From Spirosoma sp. KUDC1026 (GTDB taxonomy: Bacteria; Bacteroidota; Bacteroidia; Cytophagales; Spirosomataceae), in assembly GCF_013375035.1 (NCBI RefSeq), contig NZ_CP056032.1, positions 4,586,001 to 4,650,000 of the forward strand: a stretch of DNA of 64,000 nucleotides. The letters are read 5' to 3'. Below the pieces are notes generated by a model, which did not search any database, had not been told where the DNA came from, and saw only the letters and a list, made by a program, of their open reading frames with translations. A program made the translations under genes and the position numbers. Shown in pieces: positions 44,478-54,695 of this stretch (position 1 is the first letter of the stretch; each line of letters starts with the position of its first letter).

Positions 44478-47400
44478 TTAGAACTGTAGGTTAAGGCCCA
44501 GGGTGTAGAGCGACGTTTGCGGGTAGTACACCGCCCGGCCCGATTCAACTTCCGGGTCCAGATTCCACTCGTTCAATTTAGAGAGGGTAAATATGTTGGT
44601 GGCCGATACGTAGACGCGCGCCCGGCCCGCCCGTATTTTGTTGGCAATGGTTGCCGGAATCACGTACGCCAGTTGAATGTTTTTGAGCCGCACATACGAC
44701 CCATCGATCACCAGCCGGTCGGAGGTCGCTACGTTCCGCAGGTCGAACTTCAGCGGTCGGGGGAAACGGGCGTCGGTGTGCTCAGGCGTCCAGTAATTGT
44801 TCGTGTAGATCGAGTGCGTAAAGCCTTCCTGGTTTCCCATTTCGGCCAGCGCCCCGGCCAGTCGTGTGCTCACTTTGGCCGCCCCCTGGACTAATAGATT
44901 CAGCTCGAAATTCCGGAACGTAAAATTCGAAGTAAGTCCGAACGAGTAGCGGGGAAACGAATTGCCAATGTTGGTCATGTCATTGGCGTCAATCTTGCCG
45001 TCGCCATTCAGGTCGACGTATTTCACATCACCCGGTTTCGTATTGGCCGCGTAGGTCGCTTTGTAGGCATTAATTTCTTCCTGCGTCTGGAACAGACCAT
45101 CTGTTTTATACCCCCATAACGTATTGATGGGCAGGCCAACAGCGATGATGTAACGGGGATTAATGTCGGTTCCTGAGATATACGGCCCGGTCCCTTTCAG
45201 GTCCACGACTTTGTTATCGTTGATACTGAAGTTGGCGCCCAGGTTGTACTGGAAACCCGACGAACTCTTGGCACCCCGGTAGTTCAGGCTAAACTCCCAG
45301 CCTTTATTTTCCACCGATCCGGCGTTCTGGGGCGGGGCGGTCAACCCGATGGTGGCCGGAATATCCAGATTCAGCAGGATGTCGTTGGTTAGCTTTCGAT
45401 AGTAGTCCACCGTCAGGTTCATACGCCCACGCAGGAAGGACGCGTCCAGCCCAAGATCGAGTTGGGTGGTCGACTCCCAGCCCAGATTAGTGTTCGCCAG
45501 CGATGTCTGCCGATAGCCCTGCACCGACGCGCCATTAAAATTATAACCGCCAGCCGTAAGGGCCGCGTAATAACTGTACAGATCGACCGACTGATTCCCC
45601 GTCCGTCCCCAGGAGCCGCGCAGTTTCAGGTCGTTCACGGTCGATCGTAAACCTTGACAGAAATCTTCTTTCGCAATGCGCCAGCCAGCCGAGAACGACG
45701 GGAAGAAACTGTACTGTTTCTGCCCCGTAAATTTGGACGACCCATCGTAACGACCGTTTACTTCAACCAAGTATTTCCCGTCATAATCGTAGTTGATCCG
45801 ACCAAAATAAGACCGTAGTCCGTAGACAGCATCGTTGCCGGTGTTGCTTTTGGTTCCGTCGTTTGCCCCTTGCCCGATCGATTGAATGTCGTTGCTGTAA
45901 AACCGTTCACGATAGGCGCTCAAAAACGTCTGGGTGTTACCAATCTGCGAGTACCCCAGCAAGCCTTTGACTCCATGACTGCCCCAACTCCGGTCGTAGG
46001 TAAGCAGATTGATCAGCGTGTATTCCCGCAGCGAGTTCCGTACTTCGGTCAGGGAATTATTGGTGATGGTTTTGGTGATATTCGTATTCTTATCGACGTT
46101 GGTGTAGGCGTTCGTGTAATTTTTCTCCGCCGTGAAATACCCACGCCCCGCCAGTTGCGTCGAGAATGTCAGGCCATCCAGGATTTCCCAGTCTCCTTTG
46201 ACGTACCCAACCAGAAAGTCATTATACCGTTTCGAGTCGCCCCCAATTTCCGCGAACATCAACGGATTGTTTCCCTGCGTACTCAGTCCGTACGTACCGT
46301 CGGCGTATTTGGGGACGGCCCAGAGTGAGCCGTGGAAAAAGCGGTCAATTACGTCCGCCGTGGGTGTCTGCGAGTAATTATACCGGTAGTTGAGGTCACC
46401 GCTGAGCCGGATTTTGGGAGAAATGGTATAATCTGCGTTCAGGCGTACTTCACCAATTTTGCTGGCGTAGTGCGTAATGATCCCATCCTGGTCCTGATAG
46501 CGCAGGCTCAGCCGGGTACGTAACGTTTCGTTCCCCCCCGCTACAGATAGGGTATGATTCTGCTGGGGAGCCGGGTGCAGCATGGTTTGAAACCAGGTGT
46601 TGGGCAGTGGGTATTTCTCCCGATCGGTCGCATTGACGTACGCCTGAATTGACTGTTCCGTAAAGCGGGCAGGCAGGGCCGAACCGGCGTTGGTATATGC
46701 GACTACCTGCATCCGCATGTAATCTTCCAGACCCATATTGCGGGGTGTATTGATCGAGTTCTGGATGGCGTAATACCCGTGATAGTCGACCTGTACTTTT
46801 CCGCCTTTTGCGCGCTTGGTCGTCACCAGCACGACGCCATTGGTCGCCCTTGATCCGTAAATAGCCGTCGAGGAAGCATCTTTCAGGATAGAGATCGACT
46901 CAATATCATCCGGATTAATATCGGCCAGCCGCTGCTCAATCCCATCGACAATCACCAAGGCTTCGTTCTTGCTCAGATCGTAACCGCTGGTGCTGCTGCT
47001 ATTGATGTTGAACGTAGTGATGCCCCGCACCCGAATAGTTGAGTTGGAACGCCCTGGTGCGCCACCCCGGTCCAGGACCGTAACGCCGGGTAGCTGCCCC
47101 TGCAACGACTGCTGAATGTTGGAAACCGGCCGCCGGGCGATCTCTTCCCCGCCAATCTGCGCAACCGAATTGGTCAGGGCGTTTCGTTTCTGGGTACCAT
47201 AACCCACGACAACCACCTCATCGAGCTGCTTATTATCGGAGGCTAACGTTACATCGAGCACACTACGGTTATTGACAGGCACCTCCTGCGTGGTGAACCC
47301 AATACCCGAAAATACCAGCACCGCATCGGTGGGTGCGTCGATCGTGAACTTCCCGTCGGCGTCTGTGCTGGTTCCTTTCGTGGTGCTTTTGATGACTACA

Positions 47401-47564
47401 TTGATGCCCGGTAGTACTTCGCCCGTGGGACTTTTGACCGTACCGGTGATGGGTACCAACGCGTCCAGCGCAGTTCTTGGAAGGGCCGTGACGCTAAATC
47501 CAGTACCAAGCAGTACCAGCAGAAAGATTCCTACGTAAGAGGATCTTCGTAAAGAATTGATCAT
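44478..47564 (-). CDS. susC-like: SusC/RagA TonB-linked outer-membrane transporter
   Basis: 1028 residues. Signal peptide, then CarboxypepD_reg-like domain (GTVKSPTGEVLPGINVVIKSTTKGTSTDADGKFTI), the STN-less TonB box region with LDEVVVVGYGTQ, plug domain (IRVRGITTFN, VIVDGIEQRLADINPDDIESISILKDASSTAIYGSRATNGVVLVTTK) and a C-terminal beta barrel ending NLQF. It imports oligosaccharides with the adjacent SusD. First gene of a four-gene operon with two sulfatases, so the substrate is probably a sulfated glycan. Confidence 0.96.
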   Translation of the reverse strand: MINSLRRSSYVGIFLLVLLGTGFSVTALPRTALDALVPITGTVKSPTGEVLPGINVVIKSTTKGTSTDADGKFTIDAPTDAVLVFSGIGFTTQEVPVNNRSVLDVTLASDNKQLDEVVVVGYGTQKRNALTNSVAQIGGEEIARRPVSNIQQSLQGQLPGVTVLDRGGAPGRSNSTIRVRGITTFNINSSSTSGYDLSKNEALVIVDGIEQRLADINPDDIESISILKDASSTAIYGSRATNGVVLVTTKRAKGGKVQVDYHGYYAIQNSINTPRNMGLEDYMRMQVVAYTNAGSALPARFTEQSIQAYVNATDREKYPLPNTWFQTMLHPAPQQNHTLSVAGGNETLRTRLSLRYQDQDGIITHYASKIGEVRLNADYTISPKIRLSGDLNYRYNYSQTPTADVIDRFFHGSLWAVPKYADGTYGLSTQGNNPLMFAEIGGDSKRYNDFLVGYVKGDWEILDGLTFSTQLAGRGYFTAEKNYTNAYTNVDKNTNITKTITNNSLTEVRNSLREYTLINLLTYDRSWGSHGVKGLLGYSQIGNTQTFLSAYRERFYSNDIQSIGQGANDGTKSNTGNDAVYGLRSYFGRINYDYDGKYLVEVNGRYDGSSKFTGQKQYSFFPSFSAGWRIAKEDFCQGLRSTVNDLKLRGSWGRTGNQSVDLYSYYAALTAGGYNFNGASVQGYRQTSLANTNLGWESTTQLDLGLDASFLRGRMNLTVDYYRKLTNDILLNLDIPATIGLTAPPQNAGSVENKGWEFSLNYRGAKSSSGFQYNLGANFSINDNKVVDLKGTGPYISGTDINPRYIIAVGLPINTLWGYKTDGLFQTQEEINAYKATYAANTKPGDVKYVDLNGDGKIDANDMTNIGNSFPRYSFGLTSNFTFRNFELNLLVQGAAKVSTRLAGALAEMGNQEGFTHSIYTNNYWTPEHTDARFPRPLKFDLRNVATSDRLVIDGSYVRLKNIQLAYVIPATIANKIRAGRARVYVSATNIFTLSKLNEWNLDPEVESGRAVYYPQTSLYTLGLNLQF

Positions 47565-47933
47565 AAGGAAACGATTGGATTAGAGACTCATTATCACCCA
47601 TACGTATCGACTAGAGAGGCTTTATTTCTGCGTCGGTGCGTAGCCTGCTGGTAAAAGCAACTCATCTACTCTTGTTAGTAGATGGGCAAAGTTTAGTAAT
47701 CAAATCTCCTTTTCCAAGAAAAAGTCAAACTTTTGATTATCAACTAATTACCTAATATCCTATAGAGATATACGGTTATTAACCGTACTATTTTGGCCCT
47801 AAGTCGGTTACTGCAAACTTCTTCCTATGCGTACGTATCAGCTGGCTTTTCTCAGGTGTGGAGTTGCAGCGAACTTTGTTTTATAGCCACAAACCTGTTA
47901 CTTCACTCACTCCCCAATCCAACTCTATCACGC
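47565..47933. other. Divergent control region of the susC operon and the CocE/NonD hydrolase
   Basis: About 370 bases, AT-rich toward the hydrolase side. It holds a perfect 7-base inverted repeat (47771-47787). No sigma/anti-sigma pair or hybrid two-component regulator gene is adjacent, so the usual Sus regulator must be elsewhere. Confidence 0.5.
47771..47787. promoter_or_regulatory. Small palindrome in the susC/hydrolase divergent region
   Basis: Arms TACGGTT and AACCGTA with a three-base loop, perfect. Possible operator for either gene; could also be a chance match in AT-rich sequence. Confidence 0.3.
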
Positions 47934-49823
47934 ATGAAACACCTGAATACCTACTCAGCCTTGTTGCTGCTAACTGCGCTTTGCCTTTCTCGTTATGTCC
48001 AGGCGCAAACCGACGTTCTTAAACAGCTCGAGGCCATTGCCGTCATCGAGCAGAAAGTGATGATGCCCATGCGTGATGGCGTCCGCCTGGCCACCGATGT
48101 TTTCCGCCCCAAAGGCGATGGACGCTACCCGATTATCTTTTCCAAAACCCCTTACAACTTCAACAGCTGGGGCGACGGCGAACTCCGGCAGAACTCCTAC
48201 CAGGTGGCCCTCGACGCGGTTAAGCGTGGATACGCGTACGTCGTACAGAACGAACGGGGTAAGTTTTTTTCCGAAGGCAACTGGGATATTCTCGGCCCGC
48301 CAACCACCGACGCCTACGACGCGTTTACGTGGATGACCAAACAACCGTGGTCCAACGGAAAAATTGGTCTGTACGGCTGCTCCTCAACCGCCGAATGGCA
48401 GATGGCAGCTGCATCGCTGGGGCATCCGGCGCTGGCCGCGATGGTACCCCAAGGCTTCGGTGCGGGCGTCGGCAAGGTAGGGCCATTTATGGAACAGGGA
48501 AACTGGTACCGGGGCGGGGCGCAGCAAATGCTCTTCACAACCTGGCTCTATGGCACCCAGGTCGATCAACTGGCGAGGCCGCTGTTTCCAAAAACAGCCA
48601 CCAGCGAAGACCTGACCCGCGTCTCCCGCTTTTATGACCTGGCCCCCGAAATGCCTAAGGTCGACTGGGCGCAGGGCCTGAAACACCTGCCGGTACAGGA
48701 CATTATCAAAAACGTAAACGGCGCGAAGGGTATCTACGAGAAAATGATCGTTCGGAAGCCCAACGACCCGGACTGGTACAAAGGCGGTCTGTACCACGAA
48801 AATATGCCCTTCAACGTGCCCAGCTACTGGTTTGTGTCCTGGTACGACGTATCAACGGGTCCCAACCTGGCTCTTTTTAATCACGTTCGAAAAAATGCAA
48901 CCGATCCGAAGGTGCGCGACAGTCAGTATCTGGTCATTGCCCCTACGCTGCACTGCGCCTATAGACGGGCTACGGAAAATACGATTGTGGGCGAACGTAG
49001 CGTGGGCGACGCCCGGCTGGATTACGACACGATGATCTACGGCTGGTTCGACCACTGGCTGAAAGACGACAAGAGCGACCTCTCGAAAATGCCCCGTGTG
49101 AAATACTATACGATGGGGGCCAATAAATGGCAGACGTCGGACACCTGGCCCCCGGCGAACATAAACATGACCACGTATTACCTGACGAGCAACGGCCGGG
49201 CAAACAGCCTGTACGGTGACGGAACACTGACACCGGCCGCACCGCCCAAAACCAGTCCTGCCGATGCATTTGCGTATGATCCCATGTATCCGGTTCCCTC
49301 CTACGGCGGTAATGTCTGCTGCGCGGGCAACTCGGTGCAGGGCGGCTCGTTCGATCAGCACCAGATGGAAACGCGGCAGGATATTCTGGTGTACACCACC
49401 GAACCTTTCGCCAATGGTGTTGAGCTGACGGGCTCAATCGAATCGACGCTTTACGTTGGTTCTGACGCGAAAGATACCGATTTCACGGTCAAACTGATTG
49501 ATGTGTATCCCGACGGTAAAGCCTATAATCTGGACGAAACCATCCTGCGCGCCCGCTATCGGGAGGGTTTCGATAAAGAGGTCTGGCTGGAAAAAGGCAA
49601 GGTGTACAAACTCGACCTGAGCCCGATGACGACCAGTAATTTCTTCGCACCGGGTCACCGCATCCGGATTGAAGTGTCGAGCAGTAATTTCCCCCGCTTT
49701 GATCGAAACATGAACACGGGGGGCAACAACGTTACCGAAACGAAAAGCGTGGTAGCTCACAACCAGATTTTCCACTCGGCTCAATATCCATCACAGGTAC
49801 GCCTGCCGATCGTAAGAAACTAA
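47934..49823 (+). CDS. Secreted CocE/NonD family acyl hydrolase
   Basis: 629 residues from the ATG at 47934, which opens a signal peptide ([24 protein letters not shown]). Alpha/beta hydrolase of the X-Pro dipeptidyl-peptidase/cocaine esterase class: [50 protein letters not shown], nucleophile serine in [17 protein letters not shown] (variant of GxSxxG), and the C-terminal jelly-roll end ([33 protein letters not shown]). It is usually an esterase or peptidase acting on acyl substrates. It is divergent from the sulfatase PUL and may or may not belong to it. Confidence 0.88.
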   Translation: MKHLNTYSALLLLTALCLSRYVQAQTDVLKQLEAIAVIEQKVMMPMRDGVRLATDVFRPKGDGRYPIIFSKTPYNFNSWGDGELRQNSYQVALDAVKRGYAYVVQNERGKFFSEGNWDILGPPTTDAYDAFTWMTKQPWSNGKIGLYGCSSTAEWQMAAASLGHPALAAMVPQGFGAGVGKVGPFMEQGNWYRGGAQQMLFTTWLYGTQVDQLARPLFPKTATSEDLTRVSRFYDLAPEMPKVDWAQGLKHLPVQDIIKNVNGAKGIYEKMIVRKPNDPDWYKGGLYHENMPFNVPSYWFVSWYDVSTGPNLALFNHVRKNATDPKVRDSQYLVIAPTLHCAYRRATENTIVGERSVGDARLDYDTMIYGWFDHWLKDDKSDLSKMPRVKYYTMGANKWQTSDTWPPANINMTTYYLTSNGRANSLYGDGTLTPAAPPKTSPADAFAYDPMYPVPSYGGNVCCAGNSVQGGSFDQHQMETRQDILVYTTEPFANGVELTGSIESTLYVGSDAKDTDFTVKLIDVYPDGKAYNLDETILRARYREGFDKEVWLEKGKVYKLDLSPMTTSNFFAPGHRIRIEVSSSNFPRFDRNMNTGGNNVTETKSVVAHNQIFHSAQYPSQVRLPIVRN

Positions 49824-49841
49824 TTACTCTCGTATAAATAA

Positions 49842-49895
49842 GGAAAAGCCGGTACTGCCTCATCTATAGAAACGAGGTAGTACCGACTTTTTCTT
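49842..49895 (+). terminator. Terminator after the CocE/NonD gene
   Basis: Arms AAAAGCCGGTACTGCCTC and GAGGTAGTACCGACTTTT around a 12-base loop, with one mismatch; T run follows. Confidence 0.75.
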
Positions 49896-50029
49896 ATTTG
49901 GCTAAAGAATTGATTGTCAATATTTTATTGACAAAAAGGAAACCTGTGTATCCACCAGGAGATCTCTTCTAATTTACTCATCCTTAAACTTAATTTATAA
50001 AAAGTCTAAATAAATAGTTTTTTCAATTT

Positions 50030-50037
50030 TACCTTTG
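50030..50037 (+). promoter_or_regulatory. Candidate -7 box of the TonB-dependent receptor
   Basis: TACCTTTG matches TAnnTTTG, 35 bases before the ATG at 50072, giving a leader of about 27 bases. The -33 region is AT-rich without a clean TTG. Confidence 0.45.
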
Positions 50038-50071
50038 CGCCCATCCTACACAAAAAAGAGGAGTAAGAACG

Positions 50072-52435
50072 ATGAGAAAACTATATCCGCTAACAGTGCT
50101 GTTCTGCCTTTGCAGCAGCCTTTTATTTGCCCAGACGGGCAATATCCGCGGGAAAATCACGACGGCCGATGGCAATCCGGCCGAAGCCGTAAGTGTACGG
50201 CTGAAAAGCACGGGCTACGGTAACCTGACCAACGCACAGGGCAGCTACGAACTAAAGAACATCAAAGCAGGCAGTTACACAATCCGGATTTCACTGACCG
50301 GTCTGGAGACAAAAGAGCAAAACGTGGAAATTCGGGCTGGTGAAACCACCGAGGTACCAACGATCATGCTCAACGAGAGCGCCAACCAATTGCAGGAGGT
50401 TATGGTCCTGGCCGGACGGGGCAAGTACAACGATTCGAACCTGTCGAATACCCTGCGTCTGGCCGAACCCATCCAGGAAATTCCGCAGAACATTCAACTG
50501 GTGAGCAGCAAGGTGCTGTCGGATCAGCTGGTAACCAGCCTGAGCGACGGCGTAATTCGGAACGTCAGCGGGGCAACCCGGCTGGAACACTGGGGCGATA
50601 TGTACGCCCGGATTAATGCCCGTGGGGGTCGGCTGTCGGCCTTTCGGAACGGCATGAACATTACGTCGACCTGGGGACCGCTGACCGAAGACGTGAGCTT
50701 TGTCGATCACATTGAGTTCGTGAAAGGTCCGGCCGGCTTTATGATGTCAAACGGCGATCCGACGGGCCTTTACAACGTCGTAACGAAGAAACCAACGGGT
50801 ACTACCAAAGGCGAAGCCAGTCTGCTACTGGGCAGCTACGATTTCTACCGGGCTGCGGTGGACCTGGACGGGAAGCTGAGCGGAGATGGCAAACTGCTGT
50901 ACCGTTTCAACCTGATGGGCCAAACCAAAAACTCCTTCCGTCCGAACGAGTACAACAACCGGTACAGCATTGCGCCCGTTATCAGCTACAAACTGAGCGA
51001 GCAGACAACGCTGACGGCGGAATATATTCTGCAGTACGCCCAGATGTCGAACGTAGGCAGCTATTATTCATTCAGTGCCCAGGGCTACGGCTCACTGCCC
51101 CGCGACTTCACGCTGGCCGAACGGGGTATGGAGCCAACTACGATCTACGATCATAACGTTACGCTCAACCTCCAGCATCAGATCAGCCCGAACTGGAAAC
51201 TGACAGCGCAGGGCTCGTATTTTAACTACCAGCAGGTAGGCAGCTCAATGTGGGTCAACTCCGTTGAAACCAATGGCGATGCCGTCCGGTACGCGAGTAT
51301 CTGGGATGCCTCGAACGTCTCGAAATTTGGTCAGGTGTACCTGAACGGCACCGCGCAGACGGGTGGTATTCAGCACCGTGTCCTGGTTGGTCTGGATCTG
51401 GGTTCGAAAGAGTACCTGGCTGATTTTAACCAGTCACGCAACCTCGATTCAACGGGCACGTTTAACATTTACCGGGCTAACCGGGGGGCTCCTTACTACG
51501 GTATCCCACACTTCGACCGGAGCCTGAGCTTGTACGAACGGGCTAATGTGAACGGTAATATTCTATCGCAGTCATATACCGGCATTTACATCCAGGATGA
51601 ACTGGGTTTCTTCAACAACCGGCTGCGTCTGACGTTGGCTGGTCGTTACACTGACGTGCGCCAGAATTCGTACAACACCATCACGACCGGCAAGCGGTTT
51701 ACGCCCCGTGTTGGCCTGAGTGCTTCGATCGATCCCCAAACGTCGGTCTATGCCCTGTACGATCAGTCGTTCGTTCCGCAGTCGGGTATCCGGCGGGATG
51801 GTGAAGAAGTTAAACCCGTTACGGGCAATAACATGGAGATCGGTCTGAAACGCGACTGGTTCGGTGGTCGCTGGAACACGACGCTGGCCCTGTACAGCAT
51901 CCTCCAGAATAACCAGAATATAGCCGACCCCACCAACACAGCCTCCGAACAATACATCATTCAGTTTGGCCAGACCAAAACGCAGGGTATCGAATTTGAC
52001 CTGCGGGGCGAAATCGTACCGGGTCTGAACCTGGTGGCCAACTACGCCTTCACGGATTCTAAAATTTCGCGCTCGGCCGTTGAATCAGAAGTGGGCAACA
52101 AAGTGCCGGGCTACGCCAAACACAACGCCAACGCCTGGCTGAGCTACCGCATTCAGGAAGGTGCGCTGCGCGGGGTGGGCGTATCGCTGGGCTTTACGTA
52201 CCAGGGCGACCGTACGACCTGGGCCTGGACCGGCGCTTCGGGACAGCAGGCTTTGCCGGATTATTTCCGGCTGGATGGCGGCCTCTTCTGGCAGCGTGAT
52301 CGGTTGCGGGTTACGGCCAATGTGTACAACATTGCCAATACCTATCTGTATTCAGGCGCTCCGTATCTCGGTTACTACTACTGGCAGTCGGAACCCGGCC
52401 GCAACTCGCGGATTGGTGTTAGCTACAGCTTTTAA
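50072..52435 (+). CDS. TonB-dependent siderophore-type receptor
   Basis: 787 residues. Signal peptide (MRKLYPLTVLFCLCSSLLFAQ), carboxypeptidase-regulatory-like domain (GNIRGKITTADGNPAEAVSVRLKSTGYGNLTNAQGSYELKNIKAGSYTIRI), a long linker with EVMVLAGRGKYND, plug with EPIQEIPQNIQLVSSKVLSDQLVTSLSDGVIRNVSGAT and GPAGFMMSNGDPTGLYNVVTKKPTG, then a 22-strand barrel ending RIGVSYSF. The plug resembles siderophore receptors (IPQNIQ, VSGAT); the metal ligand is not identifiable. Transports a chelate with TonB energy. A terminator follows. Confidence 0.92.
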   Translation: MRKLYPLTVLFCLCSSLLFAQTGNIRGKITTADGNPAEAVSVRLKSTGYGNLTNAQGSYELKNIKAGSYTIRISLTGLETKEQNVEIRAGETTEVPTIMLNESANQLQEVMVLAGRGKYNDSNLSNTLRLAEPIQEIPQNIQLVSSKVLSDQLVTSLSDGVIRNVSGATRLEHWGDMYARINARGGRLSAFRNGMNITSTWGPLTEDVSFVDHIEFVKGPAGFMMSNGDPTGLYNVVTKKPTGTTKGEASLLLGSYDFYRAAVDLDGKLSGDGKLLYRFNLMGQTKNSFRPNEYNNRYSIAPVISYKLSEQTTLTAEYILQYAQMSNVGSYYSFSAQGYGSLPRDFTLAERGMEPTTIYDHNVTLNLQHQISPNWKLTAQGSYFNYQQVGSSMWVNSVETNGDAVRYASIWDASNVSKFGQVYLNGTAQTGGIQHRVLVGLDLGSKEYLADFNQSRNLDSTGTFNIYRANRGAPYYGIPHFDRSLSLYERANVNGNILSQSYTGIYIQDELGFFNNRLRLTLAGRYTDVRQNSYNTITTGKRFTPRVGLSASIDPQTSVYALYDQSFVPQSGIRRDGEEVKPVTGNNMEIGLKRDWFGGRWNTTLALYSILQNNQNIADPTNTASEQYIIQFGQTKTQGIEFDLRGEIVPGLNLVANYAFTDSKISRSAVESEVGNKVPGYAKHNANAWLSYRIQEGALRGVGVSLGFTYQGDRTTWAWTGASGQQALPDYFRLDGGLFWQRDRLRVTANVYNIANTYLYSGAPYLGYYYWQSEPGRNSRIGVSYSF

Positions 52436-52471
52436 TTCCCGATTGCTGGTCTGAGCCGGTATCCATTACCA

Positions 52472-52533
52472 GTCAGCCCCTGGTTTCGCATTCAGCCGAT
52501 GTGCCGAATACGAAACCAAGGGCTGACTTATTT
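52472..52533 (+). terminator. Terminator after the TonB-dependent receptor
   Basis: Arms GTCAGCCCCTGGTTTCG (52472-52488) and CGAAACCAAGGGCTGAC (52511-52527), one or two mismatches, then TTATTTTT. Confidence 0.75.
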
Positions 52534-52548
52534 TTCGGGGTAACGTGT

Positions 52549-52556
52549 TATATTTG
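52549..52556 (+). promoter_or_regulatory. Candidate -7 box of the Uma2 gene
   Basis: TATATTTG fits TAnnTTTG, with its end 20 bases before the ATG at 52577. No obvious -33 box; it overlaps the region after the terminator. Confidence 0.4.
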
Positions 52557-52576
52557 ATAAAACAGAGACGTAACTG

Positions 52577-53155
52577 ATGGAACAGGAATTCCGTACGCTA
52601 TACCCACCACGCCACCGTCAGTTCGACGACGATTTTTTCCTTGACCTCTGCCAGGCCAATGAAAACGCGCGGCTGGAACGTGACGCCAAAGGAAATATCA
52701 TTTTTATGCCACCCACCGGATCAGAAACAGGACGTTATAATTTTGAGCTTGCAGTAGAAATTGGTTCCTGGAACCGTAGTAAAAAAGCAGGGATCGCCTT
52801 CGATTCTTCAACCGGCTTCAAGCTCCCCAACTCGGCGGTTCGTTCGCCAGATGTAGCCTGGGTGAGTAACGACCAATGGAGTCTCTTATCCGACGCAGAC
52901 CGTCAGGGATTTGCGCCAATCTGCCCTGATTTCGTAGTTGAGATTCGCTCGCGAACCGACGATTTGAAAGACCTGAAAGATAAGATGGAAGAATACCGCG
53001 ATAATGGCTGCCGGTTAGGCTGGCTGATTGACCGGGCAAACCAGCAGGTTTTTATTTACCGCGAAAACGGATCTATTGACATCAGGCAGGGTGAAACTGT
53101 AACGCTGTCGGGAGAAAACGTACTACCCGACTTCTCAATTTCACTCCAGCTATAA
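52577..53155 (+). CDS. Uma2 family endonuclease-fold protein
   Basis: 192 residues. PD-(D/E)xK-fold Uma2 pattern: FFLDLCQANENARLERDAKGNIIFMPPTG, then NFELAVEIGSWNRSKKAGIAFDSSTGFKLPNSAVRSPDVAWVSNDQW (conserved SPDVAWV) and ICPDFVVEIRSRTDDLKDLKDKMEEYRDNGCRLGWLIDRANQQVFIY, where the D...EI and lysines mark the nuclease-like core. Common in Cyanobacteria and Bacteroidota; no in vivo function known. Stand-alone gene with its own candidate promoter. Confidence 0.88.
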   Translation: MEQEFRTLYPPRHRQFDDDFFLDLCQANENARLERDAKGNIIFMPPTGSETGRYNFELAVEIGSWNRSKKAGIAFDSSTGFKLPNSAVRSPDVAWVSNDQWSLLSDADRQGFAPICPDFVVEIRSRTDDLKDLKDKMEEYRDNGCRLGWLIDRANQQVFIYRENGSIDIRQGETVTLSGENVLPDFSISLQL

Positions 53156-53285
53156 GCCAACACCCCTAAGCCGAACAAATCCAGAAAACGTACTGTTCTC
53201 TCTCTGTCCACCCCTACAAAACATTTACAGAATCGACAGCGGAGCTATTCGCTCAATCACTCATTCGAAATTCACTCATTGCTAT

Positions 53286-54389
53286 ATGAAAGGCTTTCAG
53301 TTTTCTAATTTTGTCCCCCCTGAGCAAAAGGGCGGCAGCAAGTTTGATCAACTGCTGAATATCTTTCAGCAACTGCTGCTGCTTACGTCCGGCGATGTCG
53401 AACAGGCCATGTCCTGGATGAGTCAGCTCGACCGGCAGTACAACCTGACCGATGATAAATACGGCATCGGCAACTTCTTCGATGACCTCAAAGAGAAAGG
53501 CTTCCTGACCGATGACAACGAAGAAGGCAAAATCGTGATGACGCCCAAAAGCGAGCAGACGATTCGCCGGTCGGCGCTAGAAGAGATTTTCGGCAAGCTC
53601 AAACGCTCCAAATCGGGCGGCAACCACCAGACGCCCTACACCGGTACCGGCGACGAGCTAAGCAGCGACTTACGGACGTATCAGTTCGGTGATACGCTGG
53701 AGCAGATCTCAATGACGGAATCCATCAAAAACGCCCAGATCAACAGTGGCGTGGAGGACTTCCGACTGATGGAACGCGACCTGGAAGTAACCGAGAAAGA
53801 GCAGAAAACGCAGACCTCGACCGTCCTGATGATCGACATCAGCCACTCGATGATCCTGTACGGCGAAGACCGGATTACGCCCGCTAAAAAAGTGGCGCTG
53901 GCTCTGACGGAGCTGATCAAATCGAAATACCCGAAGGACACGCTCGATATTGTCGTGTTCGGTAACGACGCCTGGCAGATTCAGGCAAAGGATCTTCCTT
54001 ACCTGGAGGTGGGCCCGTATCACACCAATACCGTTGCCGGTCTGGAACTCGCAATGGATCTGTTACGTCGCCGGAAGAATAAGAACAAGCAGATCTTCAT
54101 GATTACGGACGGGAAACCAACCTGCCTGAAGGAAGGGATCAAATACTACAAAAACTCATTCGGACTCGACCGGAAAGTGGTGAGCAAAACGCTGACGCTG
54201 GCGGCTCAGTGCCGTCGGCTGGAGATTCCAGTTACGACGTTTATGATTGCCTCGGACCCGTACCTCAAACAGTTCGTGCAGGAGTTTACGAAGGTGAACA
54301 ACGGCCGGGCCTACTACAGCGGTCTGCAGGGACTAGGCAACATGATGTTCGAGGACTTCCAGCGCAACCGCCGGAAAAATATCAAGTAA
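53286..54389 (+). CDS. VWA (von Willebrand factor type A) domain protein
   Basis: 367 residues. N-terminal helical part (FDQLLNIFQQLLLLTSGDVEQAMSWMSQLD) and a C-terminal VWA domain with a MIDAS site DISHS in VLMIDISHSMILYGEDR, plus the ITDGKPTCLKEG segment holding the conserved TDG. The protein is cytoplasmic. VWA proteins of this type often act with MoxR AAA ATPases, but none is adjacent. The stop codon overlaps the start of a short remnant gene by one base (54389). Confidence 0.85.
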   Translation: MKGFQFSNFVPPEQKGGSKFDQLLNIFQQLLLLTSGDVEQAMSWMSQLDRQYNLTDDKYGIGNFFDDLKEKGFLTDDNEEGKIVMTPKSEQTIRRSALEEIFGKLKRSKSGGNHQTPYTGTGDELSSDLRTYQFGDTLEQISMTESIKNAQINSGVEDFRLMERDLEVTEKEQKTQTSTVLMIDISHSMILYGEDRITPAKKVALALTELIKSKYPKDTLDIVVFGNDAWQIQAKDLPYLEVGPYHTNTVAGLELAMDLLRRRKNKNKQIFMITDGKPTCLKEGIKYYKNSFGLDRKVVSKTLTLAAQCRRLEIPVTTFMIASDPYLKQFVQEFTKVNNGRAYYSGLQGLGNMMFEDFQRNRRKNIK

Positions 54390-54556
54390 TGAATTGGTTA
54401 CTCATTCGTAAAGTCGGGGCAGTTTTCCCGACTTTATTTTTTTGCCTGTTCATGGCTCTCCCCGCCCCCGGTCAGTCACTACCGGACTTACTCACAACCT
54501 ATATTGAGAAACCTTTCAAATTCGCCCTGTGTCAGCATCGCGCGCAAATCCCTTAA
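54389..54556 (+). pseudogene. N-terminal remnant of a beta-lactamase-like secreted enzyme
   Basis: 55 residues: a signal peptide (LIRKVGAVFPTLFFCLFMALPAPGQ) and the first residues of the mature protein, SLPDLLTTYIEKP, then unrelated sequence and a stop. It starts on the last base of the VWA stop codon, as a real gene in an operon would. The mature start looks like the opening of a serine beta-lactamase/D-Ala-D-Ala-enzyme fold; the matching end occurs about 900 bases later (55429-55590), so the gene appears broken by an insertion near 54520-54560. Confidence 0.55.
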
Positions 54557-54695
54557 TAGCCAGCAGCCCGTTATGTTTAGTTACCAGTCCGCTTCACTTT
54601 TTTATCAGTATAAAATACAGTTTTAGTCTATAATTGTCCCCTAATAGCATTCCCCAAATCGATCAAATTGTTGGATAGGGAAATACATACTTGAA

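Noticed and set aside
54389..54556. Treating the 55-codon frame as a complete small secreted peptide
   Set aside because: Signal peptide plus a beta-lactamase-like mature start that breaks off, with the matching C-terminal piece downstream, makes a gene remnant more likely.
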